Shown here one piece after another: positions 26,201 through 34,318 of a stretch of DNA of 64,000 bases. How positions within the stretch are numbered: position 1 is the stretch's first letter; each line of letters starts with the position of its first letter. This DNA comes from Haliotis asinina (lineage: Eukaryota > Mollusca > Gastropoda > Lepetellida > Haliotidae). Position numbers and translations under genes: made by a program. The notes beneath the pieces were generated by a model, which worked only from the letters and a program-made list of their open reading frames with translations, had not been told where the DNA came from and did no database searches. The DNA lies in assembly GCF_037392515.1 (NCBI RefSeq), contig NC_090291.1, forward strand, positions 14,455,001 to 14,519,000, given 5' to 3'.

Positions 26201-27272
26201 TGGTTAACGCGTTCGCTTGTAACGCCGAGGACCCGGGGTAGATTCTCCAGATGGATACAGAGTGCGAAGCTCTTTCCTGCTCCCCCTCCCCAACCGTTGG
26301 AGTGCGGCTAGGAGTGGCATAAAAATGAATGCATCCCATCCCCTAGTCATGATATGCTTAGTATTTTTTTTACTAAAAGCGATGGCAAATGTTTCCTTGG
26401 TCAGGTTCCTCGTGTCTTTTAACGGATAATGATAGACTGGACCTATTCGCTGCATTTCATGAATTCGATTCTCATGCTATTGATCACTGGATTGTCTTGT
26501 CAAGACAGTTATTTACAGACATATATACTACCCACAAAAACATTAGGCTTACTAGTGAAAATGTACCAACTTACTTCAGTCAACTGGTCTGAACTAGATT
26601 AGTGATGTCTTGTTAAACGATTTAAGAACGTTTGAAGTAATATTTTGATGAAATCAATAAATAATGAAACTCGCTGCAAATTGACAAATTATTGACAGAA
26701 CTTTGCATCAAAACGCAGCTGTTCACATGCTTGATATTTGCACACTCTTGATATTTGCACATGCTTGATATTTGCACATGCTTCTCAACTATTCCATTCA
26801 TAGTCTATGTCCAGTTCATCTGCATAAGGTTTACAGTTGGTTCTCACAAGATAGTTTAGAAATGCATCTCCGATGTAAATATATATGGTGTATAGTGAGT
26901 GCTTGAATCTAAACTTTGCTTTAGGTGAATCTAAACTTTTGATGGGTGGTAATAGTTGGAACATTGCTGAATACTGTTTCGTAAAACTAAGTCGAACTCA
27001 CTCGAATACAACGAACGAAGCCATGCAGGCAAATGTGTTATATGTATGTATCTCTACAGAGTGAATATAAATTAACCTGGTCAATGTGGTTACATTAACA
27101 CATTCCTTCATTTTCTGTGTCTGTTCAGAGGCTGAAGAACACCCTCCGTCCAGGACCCGACTGGGGCCCAGCAAGGAAGGAACACATGGACGAATACCGT
27201 CGAAGAGCAGGGGAATACAAAGCCATTCCTCTCACAACCCGGGTAGTCAATACGTTTTCAAGGAGTGTTTGA
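8181..27272 (+). CDS. SLC6 sodium/chloride-coupled amino acid (glycine-type) transporter, 14 coding exons
   Basis: Plasma-membrane symporter of the SLC6 family, expected to carry glycine or another small neutral amino acid with Na+ and Cl-. Exons: 8181-8249, 13227-13425, 14523-14654, 15635-15992, 17570-17702, 18752-18886, 19284-19387, 21049-21173, 22075-22187, 22701-22832, 23421-23520, 23859-23959, 24968-25135, 27129-27272. All introns are GT-AG and the frame stays open for 670 residues. TM1 has [11 protein letters not shown] (73-83) and NGGG (87-90). The TM2-TM3 region has VCLGQFSG and the LFKGVGYGMV loop. Extracellular loop 2 has a Cys pair (C174, C183) and seven N-glycosylation sequons. 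TM6 is [13 protein letters not shown] (350-362) and TM8 has LGLDSQF. The C-terminus keeps the PDWGPA..EH motif known from GlyT2 and ATB0+. The TM6 and C-terminal motifs resemble GlyT2/ATB0+ more than GABA or monoamine carriers (from memory). The substrate is inferred. Confidence 0.96.
8365..8600 (+). repeat. tRNA-derived SINE of a third family (intron 1)
   Basis: GTGGTTAGAGCGTTCG (A-box-like) and GAGGTTCCATCCCCGGCC (B-box-like) are followed by GTCATACGACAAGACGTTAA and GGTCCCTGTCTGGCACTCGG. The body and 3' part differ from families A and B. The right end is uncertain. Confidence 0.7.
8600..9400. other. SLC6 intron 1, nothing recognised
   Basis: AT-rich intronic sequence with no supported feature. 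Confidence 0.45.
9401..9666 (-). repeat. SINE-B, near full length
   Basis: Runs from the complementary tail GAGTGAATGAG through ACGCCGCACTCAGCAATATT, GTAAATAATCGAGTCTAGA, GACCACCCGATCCCGTTAGT and CGCCTCTTACGACAAGCAT to the head GATCTTCACGGGTC. Confidence 0.9.
9838..10067 (+). repeat. Rearranged SINE-B copy plus (AAAC)n run
   Basis: A few tens of bases in minus orientation (ACACAGCAATATTCCAGCC) switch abruptly to a plus-orientation body (GGGTGGTCAGGCTCCCTGG ... TTACAGACCGTACC). It ends in a (CAAA)n microsatellite at about 10041-10069. This suggests inversion or twin priming. Confidence 0.65.
10559..10680. repeat. Small nested palindrome (intron 1)
   Basis: CTTGATAATGCCC at 10574-10586 pairs with GGGCCATTATCAAG at 10604-10617. 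Outside it, GAGCGAGCC near 10558 pairs with GGCTCGCTT near 10673. Confidence 0.7.
10900..10907. promoter_or_regulatory. CRE palindrome TGACGTCA
   Basis: Perfect 8-bp cAMP-response-element consensus in SLC6 intron 1. Two more are at 11234-11241 and 12871-12878. Confidence 0.4.
11021..11151. mobile_element. Foldback hairpin element, about 51-bp arms
   Basis: The left arm 11021-11072 starts GGTAACGCTATTTTTCAGGG. It is repeated inverted as the right arm 11101-11151, ending CCCTGAAAAATAGCGTTACC. There are only a few mismatches and a loop of about 28 bp. No coding capacity. It shares GATAATGCCC with the palindrome at 10574-10617, so both may belong to one larger decayed MITE. Confidence 0.85.
11234..11241. 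promoter_or_regulatory. CRE palindrome TGACGTCA
   Basis: Perfect CRE consensus 83 bp downstream of the hairpin element. Confidence 0.4.
11638..11763. mobile_element. Second foldback hairpin element, about 49-bp arms
   Basis: The left arm 11638-11687 begins CACAGGCAAACTGTAGCGCA. The right arm 11715-11763 is its inverse, ending CAGTTTGCCTGTG, with about five mismatches. The direct repeat TTAAAC flanks it (11632-11637 and 11765-11770, one base apart from the arm) and may be a target-site duplication. Confidence 0.85.
11771..13020. other. SLC6 intron 1, AT-rich, little recognised
   Basis: Strongly AT-rich. A CRE palindrome lies at 12871-12878. No exon or repeat supported. Confidence 0.45.
13029..13175 (+). 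repeat. tRNA-derived SINE (family A), good copy
   Basis: Head GGGTGGCTTAGCGGTAATAG, B box GGTTCGATTCCCCACATGGG, then TACAATG, GTGATATTGCTAAAACATTG, AAAGCGACGTAAAACTAAAC and TCACTCC. It ends about 50 bp before the second SLC6 coding exon. Confidence 0.9.
13430..14500. other. SLC6 intron 2, nothing recognised
   Basis: AT-rich intron between the TM1 exon and the TM2 exon. Open frames here (13676, 14301) have no domain and overlap the following exon only by chance. Confidence 0.5.
14917..15050 (-). repeat. tRNA-derived SINE (family A)
   Basis: GCGCCGTATTTAGCAATATT, CTTCACACATTGTACC, GGGAATCGAACCTGGATCTT and CCAAACGCTTTACG are the complement of the tRNA-SINE landmarks. Confidence 0.8.
15325..15428 (+). 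repeat. tRNA-derived SINE (family A), 3' truncated
   Basis: CAAGTTGTTAAAGCATTC, GGGTTCGATTCCCCACATGG, TACAATGTGTGAAGTCC and GATAATATTGCTC. There is no tail. Confidence 0.85.
15635..15992 (+). CDS. SLC6 gene, exon 4 (TM3 and glycosylated loop 2)
   Basis: Largest exon, phases 1 and 2. It encodes [20 protein letters not shown] (TM3) and [15 protein letters not shown] with the loop-2 cysteines (C174, C183). A long insert-like loop follows, with N-X-S/T sites at about 194, 202, 209, 217, 228, 233 and 238. The exon ends at TTCTGGCA|GTGAGT. Confidence 0.95.
16022..16220 (+). repeat. SINE-B copy, diverged (intron 4)
   Basis: CCCCTGAAGATCCGATGC head, GTCAGACTCGCTGACTTTGA, TTTACAGACCGCAGCCATAC, AGCTGGAACGTGGCTGAGAG and CGGCGTAAAACTTTACTC. 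Confidence 0.8.
16225..17020. other. SLC6 intron 4, nothing recognised
   Basis: No domain in the short open frames. T-rich near 16640-16700. Confidence 0.45.
17025..17222 (+). repeat. SINE-B copy
   Basis: GTAAGAGGCAACTAACGGGA, CGGGTGGTCAGACTTGCTGA, ATCGATGCTCATGTTG, CAGACCGCCGCCATATAGCT and GCGGCGTAAAAATATACTCA. Confidence 0.9.
17401..17495 (+). repeat. SINE-B 3' fragment
   Basis: ATCACTGGATTGTCCGGTCC, CTCGATTATTTCACACCGCC and GGCTGGAATGTTGCAGAGTA. It also contains TGACGTCA at 17407-17414. Confidence 0.75.
17703..18751. other. SLC6 intron 5
   Basis: Contains a purine/GAGT-rich stretch (about 18225-18340: GAGGGAGGGAGG, GTGAATGAGTG, GAGAGAGAGAG). No other feature supported. Confidence 0.5.
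19402..19790. mobile_element. Possible Tc1-type transposon relic (intron 7)
   Basis: CCTTCAAAAAAGTAGAGGAA followed by CCTGAAC resembles terminal sequences I associate with Tc1/mariner-type elements of molluscs (recalled, not searched). No transposase is readable and the right end is undefined. Confidence 0.3.
19900..20035 (-). repeat. tRNA-derived SINE (family A)
   Basis: TACGCCGCGTTGGCCAATAT, GGGTTTCTACCCATGTGGGG, AATCGAACCCGTGTCTC and CGAACGCTTTTACC. Confidence 0.8.
20040..21048. other. SLC6 intron 7 remainder
   Basis: Loose, irregular repetition of GTATATCCTTC(C/G)GTCCTCAG-like phrases between about 20160 and 20480. No gene supported. Confidence 0.4.
21331..21593 (-). repeat. SINE-B, near full length
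   Basis: GAGTGAGTTTAGTTTTAC tail complement, GCACTCAGCAATATTCCAGC, GACCACCCGATCCCGTTAGT, GCATGGGTTGCTGAAGG, head ACCTTCACGGGTC. GATGAT microsatellites flank it on both sides. Confidence 0.9.
21682..21724. repeat. (GAT)n microsatellite
   Basis: About ten consecutive GAT triplets with minor interruption. Confidence 0.9.
21770..21955 (+). repeat. SINE-B copy, diverged
   Basis: ACCCGTGAAGGTGAGAATAT, CCCATGCTTGTCGTAAGAGG, GAGATCGGGTTGTCAGGC, CAGACTCGATTATGTACGGA and CCGCTGCTTTACAGC. Confidence 0.8.
22310..22385 (-). repeat. SINE-B fragment
   Basis: ATCGATCCACGCAAATGCGA, TACGATCCCACCAACC and GAGTCCGAACATTTGATCGG. Confidence 0.55.
22861..23420. other. SLC6 intron 10, nothing recognised
   Basis: A short GATAGATCAA triplication lies near 22863-22898. 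Nothing else supported. Confidence 0.5.
23643..23803 (-). repeat. SINE-B copy, diverged (intron 11)
   Basis: TTTAACACCGCAGAGTCATT, GTTGAGTCTGGACCAGCCAA, TCATGAGCATCGATCTACGC and CATAGGTTGCTGAAGAC. Confidence 0.75.
24607..24733. repeat. 17-bp tandem repeat
   Basis: About seven copies of ATTATTGATATAGATAC in SLC6 intron 12. Confidence 0.95.
25340..25402 (+). repeat. SINE-B fragment (intron 13)
   Basis: CTGTTGATTCCTGGATTGTC, TGGTCCAGATTTGATTATTT and ACGGACAGCCACCGTG. Confidence 0.7.
25724..26008. repeat. 10-bp minisatellite (TACCATCCCW)
   Basis: About 28 units alternating TACCATCCCT and TACCATCCCA, with a few interruptions, in SLC6 intron 13. Confidence 0.95.
26185..26270 (+). repeat. tRNA-derived SINE head (family A)
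   Basis: GGGTAGAATAATGGTTAACG, CGTTCGCTTGTAACGCCGAG and GGGGTAGATTCTCCAGATGG. Confidence 0.7.
26472..26522 (+). repeat. SINE-B fragment
   Basis: TGCTATTGATCACTGGATTG, TCTTGTCAAGAC and TTATTTACAGAC. Confidence 0.6.
26526..26955. mobile_element. Probable MITE/Tc1-derived element with short TIRs
   Basis: The left end ATACTACCCACAAAAACATT and the right end TCTAAACTTTTGATGGGTGG are imperfect inverted copies. The right-end motif recurs at 30482-30500. Inside, an 18-bp CTTGATATTTGCACATG-like unit repeats three times (26731-26784). Confidence 0.5.
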
Positions 27273-27530
27273 TGTTGTGACTGGTAGCGTGCAAGGTTGT
27301 GTGTTGCGGCCCCATGTTTTATGCTCAGATCCATGACAATCTCATTAGAATCAGATCGTTTACTCCGTTTTTTACAATTCTGCCTCCCGATTTGAGGACT
27401 CATTCAAGGGGTATGTAAACTTGGTATTAATTAGGTCTTCTGTTTGATATGACTGGTACCAGGATTCAGACCATAGGCTGATTTTGTATCTCTAAACCGA
27501 ATCCAAAGACTTAATTAAATTGTGTATTGT
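27273..27530 (+). other. SLC6 3' untranslated region (candidate)
   Basis: Follows the stop codon at 27270-27272. The only polyadenylation-type hexamer I see nearby is the variant ATTAAA at 27514-27519. The transcript end is not established. Confidence 0.35.
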
Positions 27531-27557
27531 TATATGTTTGCCTGCTATTAACTCGCG

Positions 27558-27715
27558 TTTAGCAATTAACCTGCTATAAGGCCGCGGTCTGTAAATGATT
27601 GTATCTGGACCAGGCAATCAGTGGTGTCCAAATGGGATGACCGCAGTGACCGTTACCATTCAACGAGACTGACCACACGATCACGTTAGTCATTCCTCAC
27701 GGCAAACGTGGACTG
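27558..27715 (-). repeat. SINE-B copy, diverged
   Basis: TTAGCAATTAACCTGCTATA, GCCGCGGTCTGTAAATG, TATCTGGACCAGGCAATC and GACCACACGATCACGTTAGT. Confidence 0.7.
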
Positions 27716-27984
27716 ATAAAAACTCCTAACTTATATTCACTATTACAAAAAGATACTAAGTTATCAATCCTGTTTGAAAGAGACCAAGTTTGCACATATA
27801 CACAAATAGAGAACTGCTGTATCCCATGTTTCGTTTGGTGGATTGAAGTTTGCTCGGGTTCATCTGGTTCTACCCTCTGTGGATGTATCCTCAGATCAAG
27901 AAGTAGACAAGACTCTTATCGCAGTAAAAGGTTGAAGACTGATATTAATGACATTGTACACATAAGAGCCTGTAAGTCTCGGAG

Positions 27985-28330
27985 ACGCTACTTCCCTTAC
28001 CAAGCAGGTTCCCTTCTCCCTTTGCTCGCATCAACTCGCGATATGCGAGACGGGGCCCGGCTTAATTCCGGTACATTTCCGGTGACAAGCGTTTTAACAA
28101 GGACCAGTTCTGGTTTCGAATTGCGCAACCGCGAAATAAGACTTGACTAGATCGAACCAAGTGTACAAAGATGCTTGGCTGTCACAGCTGTTGACAGTCG
28201 TTATATCTGGGTAATTTTGGGATGGTTTTATCGGAAATTCGTTAATGCTGCAAGGATCATAGGTTTACTCTCACCTGACAACCATGAGCCATTCAAAAAG
28301 TTATGAAAAGATTGTCACCGGAAGTGCTTA
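27985..28330 (+). repeat. Dispersed repeat, shared with 47600-47850
   Basis: TTCCGGTGACAAGCG, ACCAGTTCTGGTTTCGAATT, GCGCAACCGCG and, after a gap, AACCATGAGCC..GTTATGAAAAG recur in diverged form at 47600-47850 in the same order. The family is not recognised. Confidence 0.55.
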
Positions 28331-28575
28331 GGTCTCGCGAAGTGCTGTGAACTACTTACAGGCCCTAGCTTTTGTTACCCGTGACATTCTGCTGCATTCA
28401 GGTGTGTTGTGTCAGATGGTTTGAAATTCACCGAACATAAATGCAATACCTCGCTGAGTACTTGGAGATCATGTTTCCGATCCACACAGTATTAGCGATG
28501 TTCAAATGTCTACATGTTCAGAGATCTTTAAAATCGCCGTTTCATTTGTGGAATCTTCTTCTGTTAAAGGTACAT

Positions 28576-28930
28576 TTATTCTACCATTGAATATGTATGA
28601 ATATTTCGAGTGTGAATATGTCCATTTAAGTGTGTTGTTGTTGTTGTTTTTTTTACCAAAGACTTTCCTCCATGAAATACGGAAAAATGTATTTTGATAA
28701 GGTGACCTGACTCGAAATCAAGAGTTTGAAATACCGTTGAATATGTATGAATATTTCGAGCATGAATTTGAAAGTTCAAGCGTGTAACAGCACTTCGTAT
28801 TTCAATCTCAACTCCCGGGGGAGTATTCAACTCTTGCTGCCACTTTGCGCTCCGAGTTACCAAAGTGTTTCCTCAAACACATCATAAAAATCACTGAAAA
28901 TCATGTTTTGATAAGGTGACCTGACTCAAA
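28576..28930. repeat. Imperfect direct duplication
   Basis: Two units each open with GAATATGTATGAATATTTCG and close with TTTTGATAAGGTGACCTGAC. They start at about 28589 and 28739. The second unit carries extra sequence of roughly 100 bp. A weaker third opening (GGATATGTATGAG) is near 29067. Confidence 0.75.
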
Positions 28931-28959
28931 ATGAAGAGCCTTGGAACATCCCAGCTCCC

Positions 28960-29940
28960 GTGTCAAATCAGATCTGAAGTTAAATTATTGATCTCGAATG
29001 TCAGTTTTTGCCCTTTATTTTTCTGAAATTGTTAATTAATAGAAGGCTGGCGTTTGGAATAACGTTGGATATGTATGAGCAATGTCACATTAATTATGTA
29101 TTTACCATTAGGGATATCTTTGAACTTCATTTCTTCCTGTGTGTCTTTTGTTAAGTTTTCACCAATTTTACTAAAGCCACAAGACGGTTTTGAAGCATTG
29201 TATGAATGATCTTGGCAGTGATGTCTTCCATGCTATAAACATATCCGCCATTATTTCCTATTACTTACAATATTTCTTGTTATATTTGTTTATGTTCAGC
29301 ACTCACAAGTTATCCTGGAATTTGTTTCGAAATTATGACAAACGCTATTCTACTGCTTCTCACAGACAAACGTGTTTGTCTTGAATCGTAAAATGTAAAA
29401 TGTGTTGGGGTTTTCAAGAATCCGTTGCACTCCAGCTCATTTTGATATATGAAAATGAACTTCATTCCTCCTCATTTTGATCGATACAAAACGGGTCTTT
29501 TGTTGGTCTAACTTATTTTCTTTTGGAACTGTTTTACTTTGAATTGTATGCATCTTTTTGTATATGTGAATGTGCTTTACTCCGAAAAGCCAAGAGGCTA
29601 TGCATATTTGGTTTCTTTGAGAATGATACGAAGCACCTCATATAGCATACCGAATCATGATTATAAAAAGTAGCAAATGTGCCAGTGTGCAAAGGGAATT
29701 AATTTGAGACTCGTGAAGAAAAATACACTTTCGCGTTTTTGGAGTAATAACATAGCTACCTATTTGAATGGAGAAAATTGTTTCAAAAAGTCTATTTGCT
29801 ACAGGTTTTCGTTAAGCATGTTTATGTCATTCGACCTATGGACTACTGCATTTTTCACAAATTGAATGAAAACGCGTTTCCAAAAGTGCCAAAAGCGAAT
29901 GGCTATTTCTTCTTGACACGTCTTTGTAAGACTCGTCCAG
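28960..29940. other. Intergenic, nothing recognised
   Basis: AT-rich. No supported gene. Confidence 0.45.
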
Positions 29941-29942
29941 GT

Positions 29943-30058
29943 TCTATGCCACATCCATGCTGTATGACACATGCAGGCTGTATGCCACATCCAGGCACAT
30001 CCAGGGTGTATGACACGTCCAGGCTGTATGACACATCCATACTGTATGACACGTCCAA
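29943..30058. repeat. 18-bp tandem repeat
   Basis: Six to seven variants of GCTGTATGACACATCCAG. Confidence 0.85.
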
Positions 30059-30225
30059 GGAGCTTCTCAAGTTGCACATGATGTAAACTGAAATTCCGTT
30101 AATCGGAAAGTTCCTCCTTCAGAACATGTTTCTGAAAGTCTTTTTTTGTGTGTAGAATAATGCATACATGATAATATATTTCACATCAATACGTATTTAC
30201 AAATCTCTGTTCATACAATGGATAT

Positions 30226-30506
30226 GTACTGAATAGCAAAAGAAACGCAACTCTGTTTTGTCATGTTTTCTAATAGAAGACAAGAACATGAACTCCTACT
30301 TTTGTTTTTTTACCAATGTCCAACAGTGATAACGACGGTTAAATAAACTGTACAATCGTCTTTCTGACTGTCTTCAGTAACAAAATTAAGGAGAGACGAC
30401 CAGTTCATGTGTAAACAGTATCTTTAAACACTTTAAAAGTGTAGAACAGTTTACTGAAGTAAGTGGCTACATGTACACCAAGTCTAAACTTTTGATGGGC
30501 AGTATA
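30226..30506. mobile_element. Probable short Tc1-type MITE
   Basis: The left end GTACTGAATAGCAAAAGAAA and the right end TCTAAACTTTTGATGGGCAG with TATAG are imperfect inverted copies. No coding content. Confidence 0.4.
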
Positions 30507-30509
30507 GAT

Positions 30510-32300
30510 TATGGAGAGATGACCAAAAGATGATGAGAACTCGATATTGCTGAATGTAGAGTAAGGAATATGGTTTGTAGTTTCATAGTGTTTAGATTTC
30601 TCCATTACTACCTGCTTTAAATTTGGAACTTGTTTTCTTATTTTCTATGTTTATATTGCATATTACAGAAGACGTGTTACGTTTAAAAAGTATGTTTTTC
30701 CCTTTAAATTCAGACTATTACTTAAGGTTATTACTTCAGGTCAAACTCTTACGCGAGAGTCTTGGAACATAAAGAACATGCCCATGGTTCTATAGTGCTT
30801 TCATGAATTATTCTAATGATAGCCCCTACAACATTTAATGGATTGCCTGTGTTTTATTGCCCATAACTGCTTTTGTTTTGTTGATACTCCATACCAAAAA
30901 GTGCTGCTGCGTATACTAAAAAAATGATTTAACCAGTAAATTGGAAAATCAGAAAGGCACGTGGCTCATAACACGACACCGTCCAATTAGGATCAAGTCT
31001 TAAATTCACTTCTATTGAATTTTCTAACCAGAAACTGGCCAGTAAAATGGGCATCATTCGTCCGATACTTCCCTTTAGACTCACTTTGAAAAACTTAATA
31101 TATGTTATGTGTATATTTGGTTACATCGAAGATTGATTTCTTTACTAACCAGGGGTAGCCGACTGCAAACCTATTGCAGATGAATTGCACGAGGATCATG
31201 TATGCATCAAATCGCTGAAAAGCATATGCAGATGTCATAGACAGCTGAGGTTTGGTGCAAAGTTTTGTTAAGATATCGACTAGTTTCACTGACTTCTATC
31301 ATTTGTGGGACTCACGACAATCATTACCGATGTAAGAATTTGTTTTTCATAATCAGTTCCAGTGTAAACAATACCTTTAGACGAAAAAGAATATCTTGCA
31401 AAATGTAGGTTAGATCAGGTTCATGACGAACGTGGCTATACTTACACTAGTGAGTCTAAAGGTATAATTGGAAGTATCTCTACATCCATCCATGACTCCA
31501 GTGTTGACCTGCACGCTGCAATTGATGGTTAGTGTTTGTAAACCAAGAATACTACTCTTCAGTAATTATTCTGGGTGGTAGCATATTTTATCTGATAACA
31601 CCGAAAGTGTTATTGGTCAGTATTAAAATGCGTGTACAAACGGAAATTTAAAAATATATGTAAGTGTCAATGTTGTTCTGTAGACGGGTATGGTATCCGG
31701 ATACATCGAATTTTATACCATAAAATGACGTTTGTACGTAGTGTTGGTGTAATGTTTCAAATGTTATTCTGTAAATTGTCAGATTAATGTGAAAGGATGA
31801 CCAACAGATACTACTCAAAAGAAATCGAACGACACTCCTATTCTTTCGTTTTACTGCTTGACAAGTATTAGATGAACCAGCGCAGTGAACGCGTTCGTGA
31901 CATGCAGGCGGGGCAAGTAATCTGGACGAATACACTTGATTGCTACAGGTAGATTGACGATTAAGGACGTGCAATACATGCTGACAGTAGCTTGAAATCA
32001 ATATCACTACTGTTTGAAACGTGTCTTGTAGAGAGATTTAGTTTGGCAAAAGAACAATCATCACACGATTCTCACGAGGCAACTGAATTAGACGACAGAC
32101 TGTTTCCCTCTTGTTTCAAATAAAATGTTCTAGAGGCGTTCCCATATGTGCAAGCTGGGGTCATTTGCCAGGTCGTGGCACAGCTTATACTTGTCAAGCA
32201 GTAATATGGAAACATTGTCACGTAACAGGAACTTTCTTTTCAGGAATCTGACAAATATGACTATAGTGAAGTGAAAGAGTTGGTTGTAACTTCTTTACCG
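30510..32300. other. Intergenic, little recognised
   Basis: A 12-bp inverted pair ATACCTTTAGAC / GTCTAAAGGTAT lies at about 31371-31382 and 31454-31465. Around 31880-31960 a few phrases (such as GTGACATGCAGGCGGGGCAA) vaguely resemble the 5' part of Tc1 transposases, too weakly to call. No gene supported. Confidence 0.4.
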
Positions 32301-32309
32301 TGTCAGAAA

Positions 32310-32372
32310 TTCAGTAACTCCTGCTTGCCTTAAGAGGCGCCTAACAGGATCGGCTGGTCAGACTCGATGACA
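32310..32372 (+). repeat. SINE-B fragment
   Basis: CTTGCCTTAAGAGGCGCCTA and ACAGGATCGGCTGGTCAGAC. Confidence 0.65.
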
Positions 32373-32581
32373 CTACCCAGAATTACCCCCCTTGGGCGTG
32401 CCAGAATGCTATCACTGTGTGTAGGACTCATCACAGAATAGCATTGAGTATCATTCTAGGTGTTGTGCAGTGCATCTGTGACTTCAGACAACTGACATGA
32501 CGTGATAGTAATTATTACATTCGCAATGAAAATGTTAATCCACTAACAACTGATCCATAAACATGTTCTGGAACGTTTTGA

Positions 32582-32752
32582 TGTCGTCAGAGGCAACTAA
32601 CGAGATCGGGTGGTCAGATGATGTTAATGCATGTCATCGTATCCTGGTGTAGATCAATGCTCATGCATGATGTCAGTCACTGGATTGTCTGTACCAGAAG
32701 AAATAATTTCAGACTCACTGTCGTTTAACTGCAATACTGCTGAAGATGGATT
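32582..32752 (+). repeat. SINE-B copy
   Basis: GTCAGAGGCAACTAACGAGA, TCGGGTGGTCAGATG, CATGTCATCGTATCC and TCACTGGATTGTCTGTACCA. Confidence 0.8.
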
Positions 32753-32819
32753 TAATCACACATATTCAGGCTTACCCTCTACACGTATGTGTTGCCTACT
32801 GGCAGAGAGTTTGTTGCAT

Positions 32820-33665
32820 TAATACCTGGTAACTCGAACTTCACGTCTAAGTCGACGAAGCAAAACCGTCAAAAGAACCGTCAAAAGATTATTCTTTACA
32901 GGGATTTATCAAATATCAAGCATGATTCGTGTCTACGGCATTTGAATTAATTTCGGATTATTTGAAGCGTTCTAACATTGTCTTTATTTAGCATCAAGCT
33001 TGTCTGGCTTGACAGTTGTGTCAAATATTAATGTTTTAGTGTTTACATATTAATGTTCAATACCTCCCTCCCCCATGCCTTTGGGACCTTGATGATTGTG
33101 ACGTTAAGCAACAGTTTTAAACGGTTATTGCTAAAAGGTCAATAACCTCATCTACAATAATATGGTAAATTATCAAAAAAGTTAGAATAAATAAAGCGTC
33201 CAAATATGTTTTGTGTCGATATTTGGTTGTGGTTCTGGTGTAAACTAGTGGAGGAAACAGCCGTGCAAAGGAGAGATACAATAGTGATAATGTCTTTTAT
33301 CATGTGCATTTCTTCATGCACAATACATGCTTGAAGAGCAAAAACAACCCAAGCTACATGTGTTAGGTGTTTGAGCACATGCCTTATCCCACCAGGCACC
33401 CAGTTTCTGCTAGCTGGACAGATACAGTTTTGAACAAACTCACTGGGTGAGACTACATATCTTATGTGCTTCGTTGTGAGACACTCAAAAGTTGCCAAAC
33501 ATAGTATAGTCACTCATCAACGAAACGAAGTCTCCGCTCTCAACGTTGCATATCTTCACATGACTATGACATGAACTCTATGCACAGGATCAAGTATACG
33601 CTTGGATGGCATGACACAACGAAACGCTTGCACTCCCAGTATGCATATGAAAGACGAAAATTATT
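32820..33665. other. Intergenic, nothing recognised
   Basis: The longest frame here (33148-33513, minus, 121 codons) has no recognisable domain. Confidence 0.45.
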
Positions 33666-33671
33666 TGTTGT

Positions 33672-33868
33672 TTAAACCCCCAGTCCTCGATATTTCTGCA
33701 ACGGACAGTACATACTCCAGTCTAAATCAGGCAAGCCAGTCATTAAGAGTATGATCATCTATCGTTGGAATTGAGCTGAGATGACATATGCTCATCAAAT
33801 AAGCGAGTCTTTTCGTTAGTCGCCGGTTAGGGTGCTGAGAATCAGTTCTAACGCGGATCATCACGGAT
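33672..33868 (-). repeat. SINE-B copy, strongly diverged
   Basis: ACTCCAGTCTAAATCAGGCA, GATGACATATGCTCATC, CGTTAGTCGCCGGTTAGG and ATCAGTTCTAACGCGGATCA. Confidence 0.65.
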
Positions 33869-34034
33869 GAGAGATAAAAACGCTCTCATTAAAACAAGCC
33901 TCTTTTAGTGATATCTACCAACATTAAAGAGGTGGACACTAAAATATGTATTGCCTACGTAGGGAATCAAACTGATATCTTTGGTGGAACTTGCGAACGT
34001 TTTAACATGACTACCCATCCAGCCCCATATGGAG

Positions 34035-34318
34035 ATAGGGTAGCCAAGTGTTTGAAGCGTTCGCTTTGCACGCCCAGGATCCAGGTTTGAATCCCTCCCT
34101 ACATGGGTACAATGTGTGAAAACCATTTCTAGTGTCCTCAAACTTCAGCAACCTATGCTTGTCGTAAGAGGAGACTAACGGGATCGGGTGGTCAGGCTCA
34201 CTGGATTGAATGACACATGTCACCGGTTCCCAATTACGCAGACTCGATTATTTACAGACCGCCGCCATATAGCTGGAATATTGCTGATTGCGACGTAAAA
34301 CTAAACTCACTCACTGAC
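34035..34318 (+). repeat. Chimeric SINE: family A head joined to SINE-B body
   Basis: The tRNA-type head (GGGTAGCCAAGTGTTTGAAG, CCAGGTTTGAATCCC, ACATGGGTACAATGTGTGAA) runs to GTGTCC at about 34137. It then passes directly into SINE-B at AACTTCAGCAACCTATGC and GTCGTAAGAGGAGACTAACG, down to the common tail GTAAAACTAAACTCACTCAC. Confidence 0.85.

Noticed and set aside
31648-32007. 119-codon minus frame with faint Tc1-like phrases on the other strand
   Set aside because: Similarity is too weak to name and no second landmark of a transposase is present.
33148-33513. 121-codon minus-strand frame
   Set aside because: No domain, no splice context, no paralogue. Compatible with chance.
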